Part shown: positions 25,665 to 33,589 of the stretch, piece after piece
Position numbering within the stretch: the stretch's first letter is position 1
Layout: every line of letters starts with the position of its first letter
Origin: Synechococcus sp. UW140
Lineage (GTDB): Bacteria > Cyanobacteriota > Cyanobacteriia > PCC-6307 > Cyanobiaceae
Assembly: GCA_945860085.1 (NCBI GenBank)
Contig: CAMAPJ010000024.1
Location: 1 to 33,736 of the forward strand
DNA length: 33,736 nucleotides
Direction: 5' to 3'
Translations under genes and position numbers: made by a program
Notes under the pieces: generated by a model
Database searches by the model: none
What the model saw: only the letters and a program-made list of their open reading frames with translations
What the model was told of the DNA's origin: nothing

Positions 25665-26576
25665 TCAGTGAATCAAACTGCGCACAGTAAAGCTATCGAC
25701 ACTGACAAAAACAAAGATGCCAATCGCAAACCAGGCAAAGGATGAATTCTCGGCAGAAGGCAGCTCGTTCTTGAAAACATTGTAGAGAATAATGCCTGCC
25801 AATACACTCAGGCAACCGAGCAGCAGGGCCGTAGGCAAGACGTTAAATAGCGTGAGAACAAGCGATGCAGTCAAAGCAGTTAAGACAACAGGTGGCACAA
25901 GCCGACGGAAATTCTTTTCGTCTTCCTCGTACAAACCCAAGACATTAAAACCTAAATGCATCACAAAGGTCAGCAGGTATAGAAATTTATCGGCAGGACC
26001 ATGCAGATGGCCCAACTGATAGGGAAGTGTCAACAGAATCAATGAGGCATAAAAAGCAAAAACTGACGTAGATACTCGGAAGCCTAATAACTTTTCCTCC
26101 CGGCGCGACTTGACAAAGCCCCATTCCCCCAGGGATTGGGCATTTTTCTTGGCAATCGCCAAGCAGAAGTGCTGAATGCCCTTGAAAGCAATTAGGCCAA
26201 AAAGTGACAACTTATAAGCATTAATCCAACCAAAAGTAACCTGATCATTAAATACTTGATATTCGGGAATCAGAATGAGCATCACATAAGCCACTGCCAA
26301 TCCAGAAGAAAAGGAGCGCAATGCTGTGGGCAGATCAAGAAGCTTATTGCCGAGCTTAGATTCATGTCTTTCAATAAACTCGAGTATGGCCGGCGCGAAG
26401 TGGGTAAGAAGAACCAGAATAGAAAAGAGGATCAAAACTAAACTAATCGAGAGACCATCTGCGGGCGGCTCAACGACTCGCTGGCCACCGGCTGATGACT
26501 TAGCCAAAAACAGATCAAACAATTGCATTGGAACAATTGACATCATTAGTGGGGAGCAAAGAGAGTCAGCAATCAT
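25665..26576 (-). CDS. eight-helix membrane protein, possibly ZIP-like fold
   Basis: A 303-residue integral membrane protein with about eight hydrophobic helices (roughly 41-65, 86-105, 121-140, 168-187, 196-216, 228-248, 250-268, 279-298). The second, SGLAVAYVMLILIPE, resembles the ZIP-family pattern ending in LPE, and NVFKNELPSAENSSFAWFAI recalls the last two ZIP helices. The His-rich metal-site motifs of true ZIP transporters are not evident: only MHLGFN and LGHLHG carry histidines near helices. A transport role for metal is therefore doubtful. ATG 26576 lies 3 bp after the stop of the MinD-like gene, indicating translational coupling. Other in-frame ATGs are near residues 11, 12 and 17. 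Confidence 0.75.
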   Translation of the reverse strand: MIADSLCSPLMMSIVPMQLFDLFLAKSSAGGQRVVEPPADGLSISLVLILFSILVLLTHFAPAILEFIERHESKLGNKLLDLPTALRSFSSGLAVAYVMLILIPEYQVFNDQVTFGWINAYKLSLFGLIAFKGIQHFCLAIAKKNAQSLGEWGFVKSRREEKLLGFRVSTSVFAFYASLILLTLPYQLGHLHGPADKFLYLLTFVMHLGFNVLGLYEEDEKNFRRLVPPVVLTALTASLVLTLFNVLPTALLLGCLSVLAGIILYNVFKNELPSAENSSFAWFAIGIFVFVSVDSFTVRSLIH

Positions 26577-26579
26577 TAA

Positions 26580-27344
26580 CTAAGCTGAAATAAGGGGCAT
26601 TAATTGCGAGACTACTGCCTTGAGCTGAACGGTAAAGGGATGACTCGGCTCCTGCTGAGAGAATAAACCGCTGCCTCCATAGCGCATGATGTCGTCGTTT
26701 TGGGCGAGAATCCCTAGACATGGAGCTTGGTAAGTGGACTCAATCGTTGACTTCAAATTATTCCAATCAAGACTAGTCAACGCCTTATTCATCAATAATC
26801 TTAAATCAGGAACCCCAAGCTTGCGGGCGACATCAACTGTCACGGCAGTACCTTGATAATCCTGCCGATCTGGGCGCAGAATCATCAGCAAAAGATCAGA
26901 GACGGTAATCGAAAAAAGTGTGGTTTCATTAATACCTGGGTGCGTATCCAAAAGCAACACATCCAATGCCGCTGCTTTGATAAAGCCGCGATAGATATCT
27001 ACCATTTGATCCATTGAGTAGCCTTCTTTAACAATCTTGGCGATATCAGCTGGCTTGGGACTGCCCGCCAACAGAAACACCTTGCCAAGAAAGGCCGGCA
27101 ATGCTGGTGTAACATCGATAAATGCCTTGGCAATGTCATAGGATTGGTCAATAACGCCGTTAATCGTTACAGCTGGTTCATCCTGACCAAATAGAATATG
27201 AATACCCGGAGATGGCAAATCTGTATCAACAACACCAACTCGCAAACCTGTCATAGCAAGCTCTGAGGCGATATTAGCAGTCACATTAGACTTGCCAGTG
27301 CCGCCACGATAACTGTGGGTGGCAATGATGAAAGGGCTCGGCAT
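26580..27344 (-). CDS. MinD/ParA-like P-loop ATPase with altered Walker A
   Basis: A 254-residue SIMIBI-class ATPase. Walker A reads SYRGGTGKSN (11-20), with P-loop K18 intact but the signature lysine of the deviant Walker A box replaced by Arg (R13). The A' motif VVDTDLPSPG (38-47) and Walker B LLLDTHPGI (130-138) are typical. Such ATPases dimerise on membranes or DNA and position cargo or regulate partners. The C-terminal segment FTVQLKAVVSQLMPLIS could be an amphipathic helix. The gene is 3 bp upstream of the ZIP-like membrane gene on the same strand, so the two products probably work together. No McdB-, MinC- or ParB-like partner is seen nearby. Divergent from the DUF3307 gene. Confidence 0.87.
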   Translation of the reverse strand: MPSPFIIATHSYRGGTGKSNVTANIASELAMTGLRVGVVDTDLPSPGIHILFGQDEPAVTINGVIDQSYDIAKAFIDVTPALPAFLGKVFLLAGSPKPADIAKIVKEGYSMDQMVDIYRGFIKAAALDVLLLDTHPGINETTLFSITVSDLLLMILRPDRQDYQGTAVTVDVARKLGVPDLRLLMNKALTSLDWNNLKSTIESTYQAPCLGILAQNDDIMRYGGSGLFSQQEPSHPFTVQLKAVVSQLMPLISA

Positions 27345-27523
27345 GCACTGAAAACTATTTCAACACCCCATCACACTCCATTGCGGCCCCGATGTCAAGC
27401 ACTAGGGGCGAGGCGGTCAAGACCATTGGCCACTCAGCCATTAGCACGCAATCAAAATAGCCGCATTGAATCAACAAGCTCCAGCCCGAGATGCGCTAGG
27501 GTGGACGGAGAAACCATAAAGTC

Positions 27524-27871
27524 ATGATTGGGGTAGCCGGCTTTCCACTTTTTATCCTGTTGCTATTTGGCCATTGCCTAGCGGATTATCCGCTACAAAC
27601 AGATAAACTTGCCGTAGGCAAATGTCCTGGTTCATCGGTCGTCGGTGTGCATTGGACCTACTGGCTGGCTGGTCATGCAGGCACCCATGCATTGGTTGTC
27701 TCCTTGCTGACCGAAAACATCTGGCTTGGAATCGGTGAATTTTGCCTTCACTGCATCATTGATACCTGCAAATGCAAGGGATACTTTAGTTTATTGGCTG
27801 ATCAATTTCTCCATGTCGCGTGCAAGGCCGCCTGGGTGATCATCCTGTCAGCCGTCACATCCCACCCCTAG
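27524..27871 (+). CDS. DUF3307 membrane protein
   Basis: A 115-residue membrane protein with the DUF3307 pattern: LFGHCLADYPLQTDKLAVGK near the start, HAGTHALVVSLL, FCLHCIIDTCK and LLADQFLHVACKAAWVII. About three to four short hydrophobic helices are present, with conserved His/Asp residues at their ends. The biochemical role of this family is not established. A GGAG lies 13 nt before ATG 27524. It is divergent from the MinD-like gene with 179 bp between starts. Confidence 0.75.
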   Translation: MIGVAGFPLFILLLFGHCLADYPLQTDKLAVGKCPGSSVVGVHWTYWLAGHAGTHALVVSLLTENIWLGIGEFCLHCIIDTCKCKGYFSLLADQFLHVACKAAWVIILSAVTSHP

Positions 27872-27962
27872 GCTATCTTCAAGTGATCACAATTGGCCCA
27901 ATCACCTATCAATTCTATTCCATCATCTAATATCGCCAAAGCAAGCATTCAATGATAGCTCG

Positions 27963-28184
27963 ATGGCGCGATCCCAGCTGAGTATTCTTGCAACACCAGA
28001 ACTTGTGCGGCGGGTCAAGGATAGGGCCGCAGAACGAAGCCTCACGGTTACGGCCTACGTGCTCGACCTGATTGGCGACGATCTGGATCAAACCAATCGA
28101 GGTCGACGTGATGACCTGGCCGAACGGGTCAGCGAGCTGGAACGGCGCCTGCACCAGCTGGAAACCAGGCCTCCATCCCCCTAA
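27963..28184 (+). CDS. small ribbon-helix-helix-type protein with coiled-coil tail
   Basis: A 73-residue protein. Residues 3-42 (QLSILATPELVRRVKDRAAE then RSLTVTAYVLDLIGDDL) fit a ribbon-helix-helix (CopG/Arc-like) DNA-binding fold: a short strand followed by two helices. The tail DLAERVSELERRLHQLE is a short coiled coil. No toxin gene of the usual size lies next to it. It may be a local transcription regulator. It starts with ATG 27963 and no clear Shine-Dalgarno sequence. Confidence 0.65.
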   Translation: MARSQLSILATPELVRRVKDRAAERSLTVTAYVLDLIGDDLDQTNRGRRDDLAERVSELERRLHQLETRPPSP

Positions 28185-28331
28185 CCCAGAAACCATCGGG
28201 CCGGACCGGGCAGGAGCCAAAGCAGCCGAGCCCAAGCCCAATGCAAAGACATATGACAAGATCTCTGCATAAAACCTGCATATCACCTACAACCGTGGGG
28301 TCCAGCGCTGCGGTCCAGCCGCCATCTGCTG

Positions 28332-28511
28332 ATGCACGCTCAACACGCTCACAGCCAAAACCCCCGCGAAGTACTGACTAGAACGCCGAAGCGGATCTCG
28401 ATCACCGTGGCCTGGGAAACCTGCCGTCGTTTACAGGAACGGAGTGACCTTGAGGGACGCAGCATCTCAAATCTCGCCAGTTTCTTACTTGAACAAGGGC
28501 TGAATCAATAG
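28332..28511 (+). CDS. small ribbon-helix-helix protein
   Basis: A 59-residue frame ending at TAG 28509. The sequence PKRISITVAWETCRRLQERS then DLEGRSISNLASFLLEQGLN is a clear ribbon-helix-helix pattern of the type common in cyanobacteria: a KRISITV strand, a first helix, GRSxSN turn and a second helix. ATG 28332 adds a 17-residue unconserved leader, so the start is not certain. After the TAG the same frame stays open for 34 further protein-like codons to TGA 28614, which may be a remnant of a longer gene or chance. It is 147 bp after the first such gene. Confidence 0.6.
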   Translation: MHAQHAHSQNPREVLTRTPKRISITVAWETCRRLQERSDLEGRSISNLASFLLEQGLNQ

Positions 28512-28624
28512 GTCATTAATGTTGCCTGGCTGCTTCGTGCGGGCCCCGGCAAGCTAGACCTGGCTGTCATTAAGGCTCTGACCTCGTATTGCAAGCAGGC
28601 ATTGGCTAATGCTTGAATCTGCGG

Positions 28625-31144
28625 TTAAGCAACAGCGGCAGGTATGGCCATCACCTGATCGCGTCCTTGCTGTTTCGCCTGATACATGGCCTGATCTGCC
28701 CGGGCAATAATCGCATCAACGGTTTCCGCCGATGTCGCCAGGGTAACCCCCACACTGATACTAGCCGTAATTTGATGGTCTCCAAAACAGATAGGTGCAT
28801 GGGCCGCCACGCGAATTTTTTCGCCAATCGCCATCGCCTTGGCTAAATCGTTTAGACCATAGAGAACGACCAACATCTCATCGCCACCAATGCGGGCAGC
28901 CCAATCCCGTTTGCGGATGGTTTGACGGATGCGCTGCGCCATCATCTTGAGCACACAATCGCCACCAGCATGACCATATCTATCATTAATCTGTTTAAAC
29001 TGATCGATATCAATAAACAGAACGGCCATCGGTACTCGCCTCGGACGGGAGCTGAGCAAGAGGCGAAAGCGCTCCAACATTTCAGAACGGTTGGCCAGGC
29101 CAGTGAGATCATCAAAGCGGGCACGTCGCTCCAGTGCCTGTTCGCTCGCCACCTCCTGATCAACGGTTCGAAAGGAGGCGACAATGCCATCCGGCTGGCC
29201 GGATTCACTGGAAATCACACTGGCATGGGCCTCCACCCAGTGGTGCTGTCCCCTGTAGTCGCGCAAACGCAGACGGGTCACCCTGGGGTCACCATGCTGG
29301 TGCTCCTGAAAGCATTGTTGAGCAAGGGCAAGATCATCGGGATGGACAAACTGCTCAAATCTGTGGCCGACCCAGCGCCCAGGGCTCCAACCCAGCATGC
29401 GAATCAGAACAGGAGAAATCCACTCGATGATGCCTTGACGCACCAGCATCACCACATCGGACGAATTCTCGGTCAGCAGGCGATGCTGCTGCTCTGAACT
29501 TGCCATTCGCTGCATTATCAGATGACGCTCAGTAACATCACGCCAGGTCAGGCTAATAACGCCATTGACGCGAATTGCTCGGACCTCAACATAGCCATCT
29601 ACAGGCACAAGCCTGCCCGTAGGATCCAGAACATCATCAAGCAGCAGATATCCACCGCGATCAACTGCATCCAACAGCAATGTCATTAACGGCGAATCTT
29701 TAATTCCAGGAAGAATGGCGAGCAAGGACGAACCCAGTAATTTTCCCTTGGTCGTATGCAGGACATGTAGTGCTGTCTCATTGGCATCTGCAAAACGAAA
29801 ATCACAGACTAAGCCAACGTCATCTCGTACCACATCGAGAAGCAAATGGGGATCCAGTAATGAATCAAGAGTCAGGCGTAATTGTAGTTTCTGCTCGGTA
29901 AGCTGTTCCTGCACATGCACCATTTCACTGATGTCAATGATCTGGCTGAGGATTAAATGCGCCTTACCATCGGAATCACGGATCGCCGCCACGGATAAAT
30001 CTCCCCAGATAACAGAGCCGTTCGGCCGCAAAAAGCGCTTGCGGATCCGGTAGGAATCCAGGCGTCCAAGGCGCAACTCGCGGGCCAGCACCGCATCAAC
30101 ATTGACATCATCTGGATGGCTGAGTTCATGCCAACTGCTGGTCAACAGCGTTGCTTCCTGGCGATCAAAAAAGGTACAAAGAGACGGATTGACCTGCTGA
30201 AACCGATTGCGTTGCGGATCATAAAGGGCCATGCCGACTGGGGCCGAGTGCATCGTCTGGCGAAACAGGGCCTGGGCCTCCGCCTCGGCGCGTTGGATGG
30301 CCTGGCGCTCCAGCCTGGCCTGCACTAAGGCCTGCTCCTGAACCAGCGGCTCCGTCAGGTCAATCGTCACCCCGACCATGCGCAGGGGATGCCCTTGGGG
30401 GTCAACACTGGTCTGGGCGAGAGCTAGAAGCTGGTGAATCGAACCATCGGGCCAGATGACACCAAAACGGGAGGCAAAGGGGCGCTCACCCCGCAGGGTC
30501 GCGTCAATCTCCTCTGCGATCCGGTCCTGATCATCGGGATGAAGGGCCGCGATCCAAGCTTGGTAACTCGCAACTACGGGTTCTGGACCCAGTCCATACA
30601 AGCGGTTCATGGCGGAATCCCAGACCAGCTGGTCGCCTGGCAGCGGCCATTGCCAGGTCCCGACGTGGCCCGCCGAAGCAACCGTCTTCAACCACTCCGC
30701 CTGACAGGTGGATAGGACTAGGCCAGACATGGCAGCGCCGGCATCGCGGAGAGTGCCGACAAGGAAGCGGCGATCGGCCTCAATCAGGACTTCGGCATCA
30801 ACACGAATCAGCAGATGGGAGGAGGGATCAGCCAGACGACAACAACAGGATTTAGGCCTTTCGGGGGAGCTGCTGGCCAGATCATGCAGCAGCGTCTCCA
30901 AAGCTGACTGATCATCGCCGAGGCACAGCGCAATGAAATCAGCAACAGTGGCTGGTGGGCTCTGTTCCTGGCCCAGAAGAACCAGGGAATGGCAGGACCA
31001 ATGCATAGGCTCTGCCGACAGGGGCGACCCAGCAGTCGACTCAATCATCCAACAACCAAACCCCGCCAAGGACTCAAGCCACTCGGGCAGGGGCGGAAGC
31101 AAGGATTGAGACCTTACACCATCAGTTGGGGGGCTGCTAGCCAT
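28625..31144 (-). CDS. PAS-domain diguanylate cyclase
   Basis: An 839-residue soluble signalling protein, probably making c-di-GMP. After an N-terminal region of about 145 residues with a Cys cluster come four PAS-type domains (about 150-267, 290-408, 425-540 and 555-665). Each ends in a typical PAC-like strand such as MVGVTIDLTEP or SQIIDISEM. The GGDEF domain (about 675-825) has FDDLTGLANR, the metal site FIDIDQFKQIND, an I-site RKRD five residues before the signature, and SVGVTL. The signature reads GGDEM rather than GGDEF. There is no EAL domain and no membrane helix. ATG 31144 was chosen over the adjacent TTG 31147. The long 5' gap to the next gene suggests its own promoter. Confidence 0.93.
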   Translation of the reverse strand: MASSPPTDGVRSQSLLPPLPEWLESLAGFGCWMIESTAGSPLSAEPMHWSCHSLVLLGQEQSPPATVADFIALCLGDDQSALETLLHDLASSSPERPKSCCCRLADPSSHLLIRVDAEVLIEADRRFLVGTLRDAGAAMSGLVLSTCQAEWLKTVASAGHVGTWQWPLPGDQLVWDSAMNRLYGLGPEPVVASYQAWIAALHPDDQDRIAEEIDATLRGERPFASRFGVIWPDGSIHQLLALAQTSVDPQGHPLRMVGVTIDLTEPLVQEQALVQARLERQAIQRAEAEAQALFRQTMHSAPVGMALYDPQRNRFQQVNPSLCTFFDRQEATLLTSSWHELSHPDDVNVDAVLARELRLGRLDSYRIRKRFLRPNGSVIWGDLSVAAIRDSDGKAHLILSQIIDISEMVHVQEQLTEQKLQLRLTLDSLLDPHLLLDVVRDDVGLVCDFRFADANETALHVLHTTKGKLLGSSLLAILPGIKDSPLMTLLLDAVDRGGYLLLDDVLDPTGRLVPVDGYVEVRAIRVNGVISLTWRDVTERHLIMQRMASSEQQHRLLTENSSDVVMLVRQGIIEWISPVLIRMLGWSPGRWVGHRFEQFVHPDDLALAQQCFQEHQHGDPRVTRLRLRDYRGQHHWVEAHASVISSESGQPDGIVASFRTVDQEVASEQALERRARFDDLTGLANRSEMLERFRLLLSSRPRRVPMAVLFIDIDQFKQINDRYGHAGGDCVLKMMAQRIRQTIRKRDWAARIGGDEMLVVLYGLNDLAKAMAIGEKIRVAAHAPICFGDHQITASISVGVTLATSAETVDAIIARADQAMYQAKQQGRDQVMAIPAAVA

Positions 31145-31280
31145 CAAGCCGGGACAGGGAATCTACGTCAAGGATTTGGCATGGCGTCGTTCCAGTGAAA
31201 AGACAACACAGGCTCGCGGTGAACAAGCGACGCTGAAGGCTATGAATGAAAAACCGCCTAAAAATCAAACCATATACTTT

Positions 31281-31548
31281 TCAAATTATTAGTCCGCGGG
31301 CAACGTACAACTGTTCAACCCCCATTGTCCCAGCAAGAGCATCACGCACAATCTTACGAATGGGACTGCGGTTATCCAGCAGATCTACGCTGCAGATTTG
31401 CTGGATTGGGGCCTCAAATGATTGCAGGTAACCGTGCAAGCCGATTGGCGACCAAGCCTTGCCTGGCCATCCAAGATGCATAGTCTCGCAGGAAGGGCAG
31501 GAGCGAAAGCCAATCTAGATCCACGTTGGCCAAGCAATCATATTCCAT
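31281..31548 (-). pseudogene. possible frameshifted small gene
   Basis: From ATG 31548 a 44-codon frame (MEYDCLANVDLDWLSLLPFL, RDYASWMARQGLVANRLARL) ends at TGA 31414. A second frame, overlapping from ATG 31481, continues with FEAPIQQICSVDLLDNRSPI and RKIVRDALAGTMGVEQLYVA to a stop at 31281. Both halves look protein-like in composition and adjoin, as if one gene of about 85-90 codons had suffered a single-base indel near 31415-31480. Family unknown. Confidence 0.35.
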
Positions 31549-31792
31549 AAAAAGCTCAACCCAAGCCAACGATTACCGATCAAGTCAATATGCTCGACAA
31601 CAAAGGAAGCGAGAAGTCCATGGCATCGACACTTACAGCATGGCCAACCGCGCCACACCTTGCGATCCGAAGCCCAAACCGTTGCGCCAACAGCATTGCC
31701 CCGAATACTTACTAAAGCCCTTCTTCCTGGAAGTAGTATCACTAAATGCAGGCTCGGCCATGCAGAGTTTTCACATGGAAGACAGCTAAATT

Positions 31793-31939
31793 ATGAAGAC
31801 AACTTTATATGCCCGCTCGTAGCCTGACAGGCAAGACCTACAGAAACTCGAAGGATGTGCCTTTTATTCAACAGATTACTCCCACGGCTTCATTGCTACT
31901 GGATGGGATGAAATAGCAAAGTCACATGCAAAGGCCTAA
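31793..31939 (+). pseudogene. possible small gene with an in-frame stop
   Basis: ATG 31793 opens a frame interrupted by TAG at 31820 and then continuing through PDRQDLQKLEGCAFYSTDYS and HGFIATGWDEIAKSHAKA to TAA 31937. The second part has protein-like composition. It may be a decayed gene or a fragment; no family recognised. Confidence 0.25.
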
Positions 31940-32127
31940 CAAATGCCTGGCCTCTCAATGAGGTTGGACTGCCAACGGCCATCCCTCAGCAGGATAACAA
32001 CGCATCCATCCCCATTACTCCAACCATCACCTTGGGAATCTCAATGCATCCATTCTGCGACAACAAAGAGGCCCAATGGGATTCCTTTAGTGAGGCCAAT
32101 CAAGGCGAGAGGATTCAAGTATTTCCG

Positions 32128-32592
32128 CTAGCGATGAAATGATTCATTGAGCAATTGAGTGAGATCATCTGTGTTAATCGGCGCAATAAATCGAGCATTG
32201 GCTCTCACTTTGCATTTGACAGGCCCATCGATGCCTCGTCGATCTACTACACGCAGAAACGTTTTAGCTGCCACGGTTACGATGGCATTATCATTATTGC
32301 CATCAAGACTAGCTGCGAGCAGGTCTCCATAGTAAAAGTGATCAACTACACCGGCATTACTTCTGCAATTCAATCCATTCGGATCGGGGTCAACAACCAG
32401 CCAGTAACGCTGCTGATAAGGGCCTCGATTTCCCTCGATTAGCGAGGAGTGAAAGTCGCCGTTTTGATCCGATGATGCTGGGTCAGCCCGTTGCGCCATT
32501 GCCCCTGAAGTCAATAAGCCCAGCATGATTGATAAGCGGATGCCTGAGGCTCCAATTCGGAAGCCAAGGCCTGTGAAGAAAGACATATGCAT
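32128..32592 (-). CDS. predicted secreted protein of unknown function
   Basis: A 154-residue protein with a clear signal peptide: a basic start, a hydrophobic core (IRLSIMLGLLTSG) and cleavage after AMA, leaving about 121 mature residues. The mature part has YWLVVDPDPNGLNCRS then NAGVVDHFYYGD and later KCKVRANARFIAPI. The WLVV...GLNCRS stretch recalls bacterial SH3-like segments; two or more Cys may form a disulfide. I cannot name a family. ATG 32592 or 32586 may be used. It is transcribed towards the diguanylate cyclase but separated by about 1 kb. Confidence 0.65.
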   Translation of the reverse strand: MHMSFFTGLGFRIGASGIRLSIMLGLLTSGAMAQRADPASSDQNGDFHSSLIEGNRGPYQQRYWLVVDPDPNGLNCRSNAGVVDHFYYGDLLAASLDGNNDNAIVTVAAKTFLRVVDRRGIDGPVKCKVRANARFIAPINTDDLTQLLNESFHR

Positions 32593-32757
32593 GGAGTGTT
32601 GATTTTAATGTTAGACAATTATTGTGGACTCAAAACCACGGCGCAATGGCTAAAGCATCATTAGCGACATAATGATATTTCGACCAATTGAATCGAATCA
32701 GGAACTCGCCACGCCAGCGGACAGCCAAGTAGAGGGAGCTTCGATAACTGCCGTTAT

Positions 32758-33381
32758 TTAGTTTTTCGCAAAGTTGACATCAAATGCTCCTGGCTTGCTG
32801 CTCACTAGATCATTTTTAAAGTTCACAGCAACAGCGCCAACTCCCTCAGCGGGGTTGTCCCAGTAGCAGCGAATTATTGGTTCTTGCGGAGCTGATGTGG
32901 TCAAAATCCAACCTTGCTCACGCCCCTTGGGAATTGTGCCATCACCTTCTGAGCATTCGTCAGGATCGCTGCCAAGTGTTTCCACAACTCCATCATAGCC
33001 ATCACCAACCTTAATTGTATTGAGCGTTGGGATTAATTTTTGAATGGAGGAATTTTGTGTATTCGTGAGGATGCCTATCATTCCAAATACAAATACTACG
33101 GCGCTCAACACACCCGACATGGGTGCCCCTGCAATGCCCACGAGAGCCCATATTAAAAATAAATTAGGCTTAGTCTTACTATCCCCTTTCCTGATTTTAT
33201 GGATGACGAAAAAAGCCAGGGGCGAGGTGATCCAGCCAACAGGCCCGCCGAGAGTGCCGCCGGCGACGGCAATCAGATAGTCAACCGGCCTAGCTGAAAT
33301 GGTTTTTGACTCAGCAACTGGCAGCTCAGAAGATGTCAACATCAAAATATTATAATCTGACCAGACTAAGACAAGAAGCAT
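32758..33381 (-). CDS. membrane protein with soluble C-terminal domain, unknown function
   Basis: A 207-residue frame from ATG 33381, or 194 residues from ATG 33342. Two to three hydrophobic helices (AVAGGTLGGPVGWITSPLAF, LFLIWALVGIAGAPMSGVLS, then VVFVFGMIGIL) are followed by a soluble C-terminal region of about 95 residues (KVGDGYDGVVETLGSDPDEC, QGWILTTSAPQEPIIRCYW). The C-terminal part has two Cys and may lie outside the cytoplasm. No family recognised. The 165 bp between it and the secreted protein gene show no gene. Confidence 0.6.
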   Translation of the reverse strand: MLLVLVWSDYNILMLTSSELPVAESKTISARPVDYLIAVAGGTLGGPVGWITSPLAFFVIHKIRKGDSKTKPNLFLIWALVGIAGAPMSGVLSAVVFVFGMIGILTNTQNSSIQKLIPTLNTIKVGDGYDGVVETLGSDPDECSEGDGTIPKGREQGWILTTSAPQEPIIRCYWDNPAEGVGAVAVNFKNDLVSSKPGAFDVNFAKN

Positions 33382-33487
33382 GGCATCCCAACGTCAGTGG
33401 TATTTATTTACCATTACAGGGCTCTCATTTTTTTCAGTGCAGGCTCTCATGATTACTTTCAGGCCAGTATATCGCAGGACAACTTAA
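33380..33487 (+). CDS. possible 35-residue membrane peptide
   Basis: ATG 33380 opens a 35-codon frame (MASQRQWYLFTITGLSFFSV then QALMITFRPVYRRTT) with one hydrophobic helix and a basic end. Its ATG overlaps the ATG of the divergent membrane protein at 33381. No good ribosome-binding site. It could be chance. Confidence 0.25.
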   Translation: MASQRQWYLFTITGLSFFSVQALMITFRPVYRRTT

Positions 33488-33589
33488 TACCACTACAATA
33501 CTATTCGCCTCCCTTGCATGAACATCAAAGGACTGACCCGTCACTTCAGGGCATTTTGCAAGGGACTACTATTGGCTGCCTGCCTGCAA

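Larger units (their letters stand above)
31148..32127. other. 980-bp stretch without an intact gene
   Basis: AT-richer DNA between the diguanylate cyclase and the secreted protein. It contains two sets of broken, protein-like frames (separate entries) and otherwise short, unconvincing ORFs. No RNA gene or insertion sequence was recognised. Confidence 0.6.

Noticed and set aside
27927-28286. 119-codon minus-strand frame
   Set aside because: Antisense to the ribbon-helix-helix gene at 27963, which has the better pattern.
31526-31789. 87-codon plus-strand frame
   Set aside because: Irregular composition, no ribosome-binding site, and it is antisense to the possible frameshifted gene.
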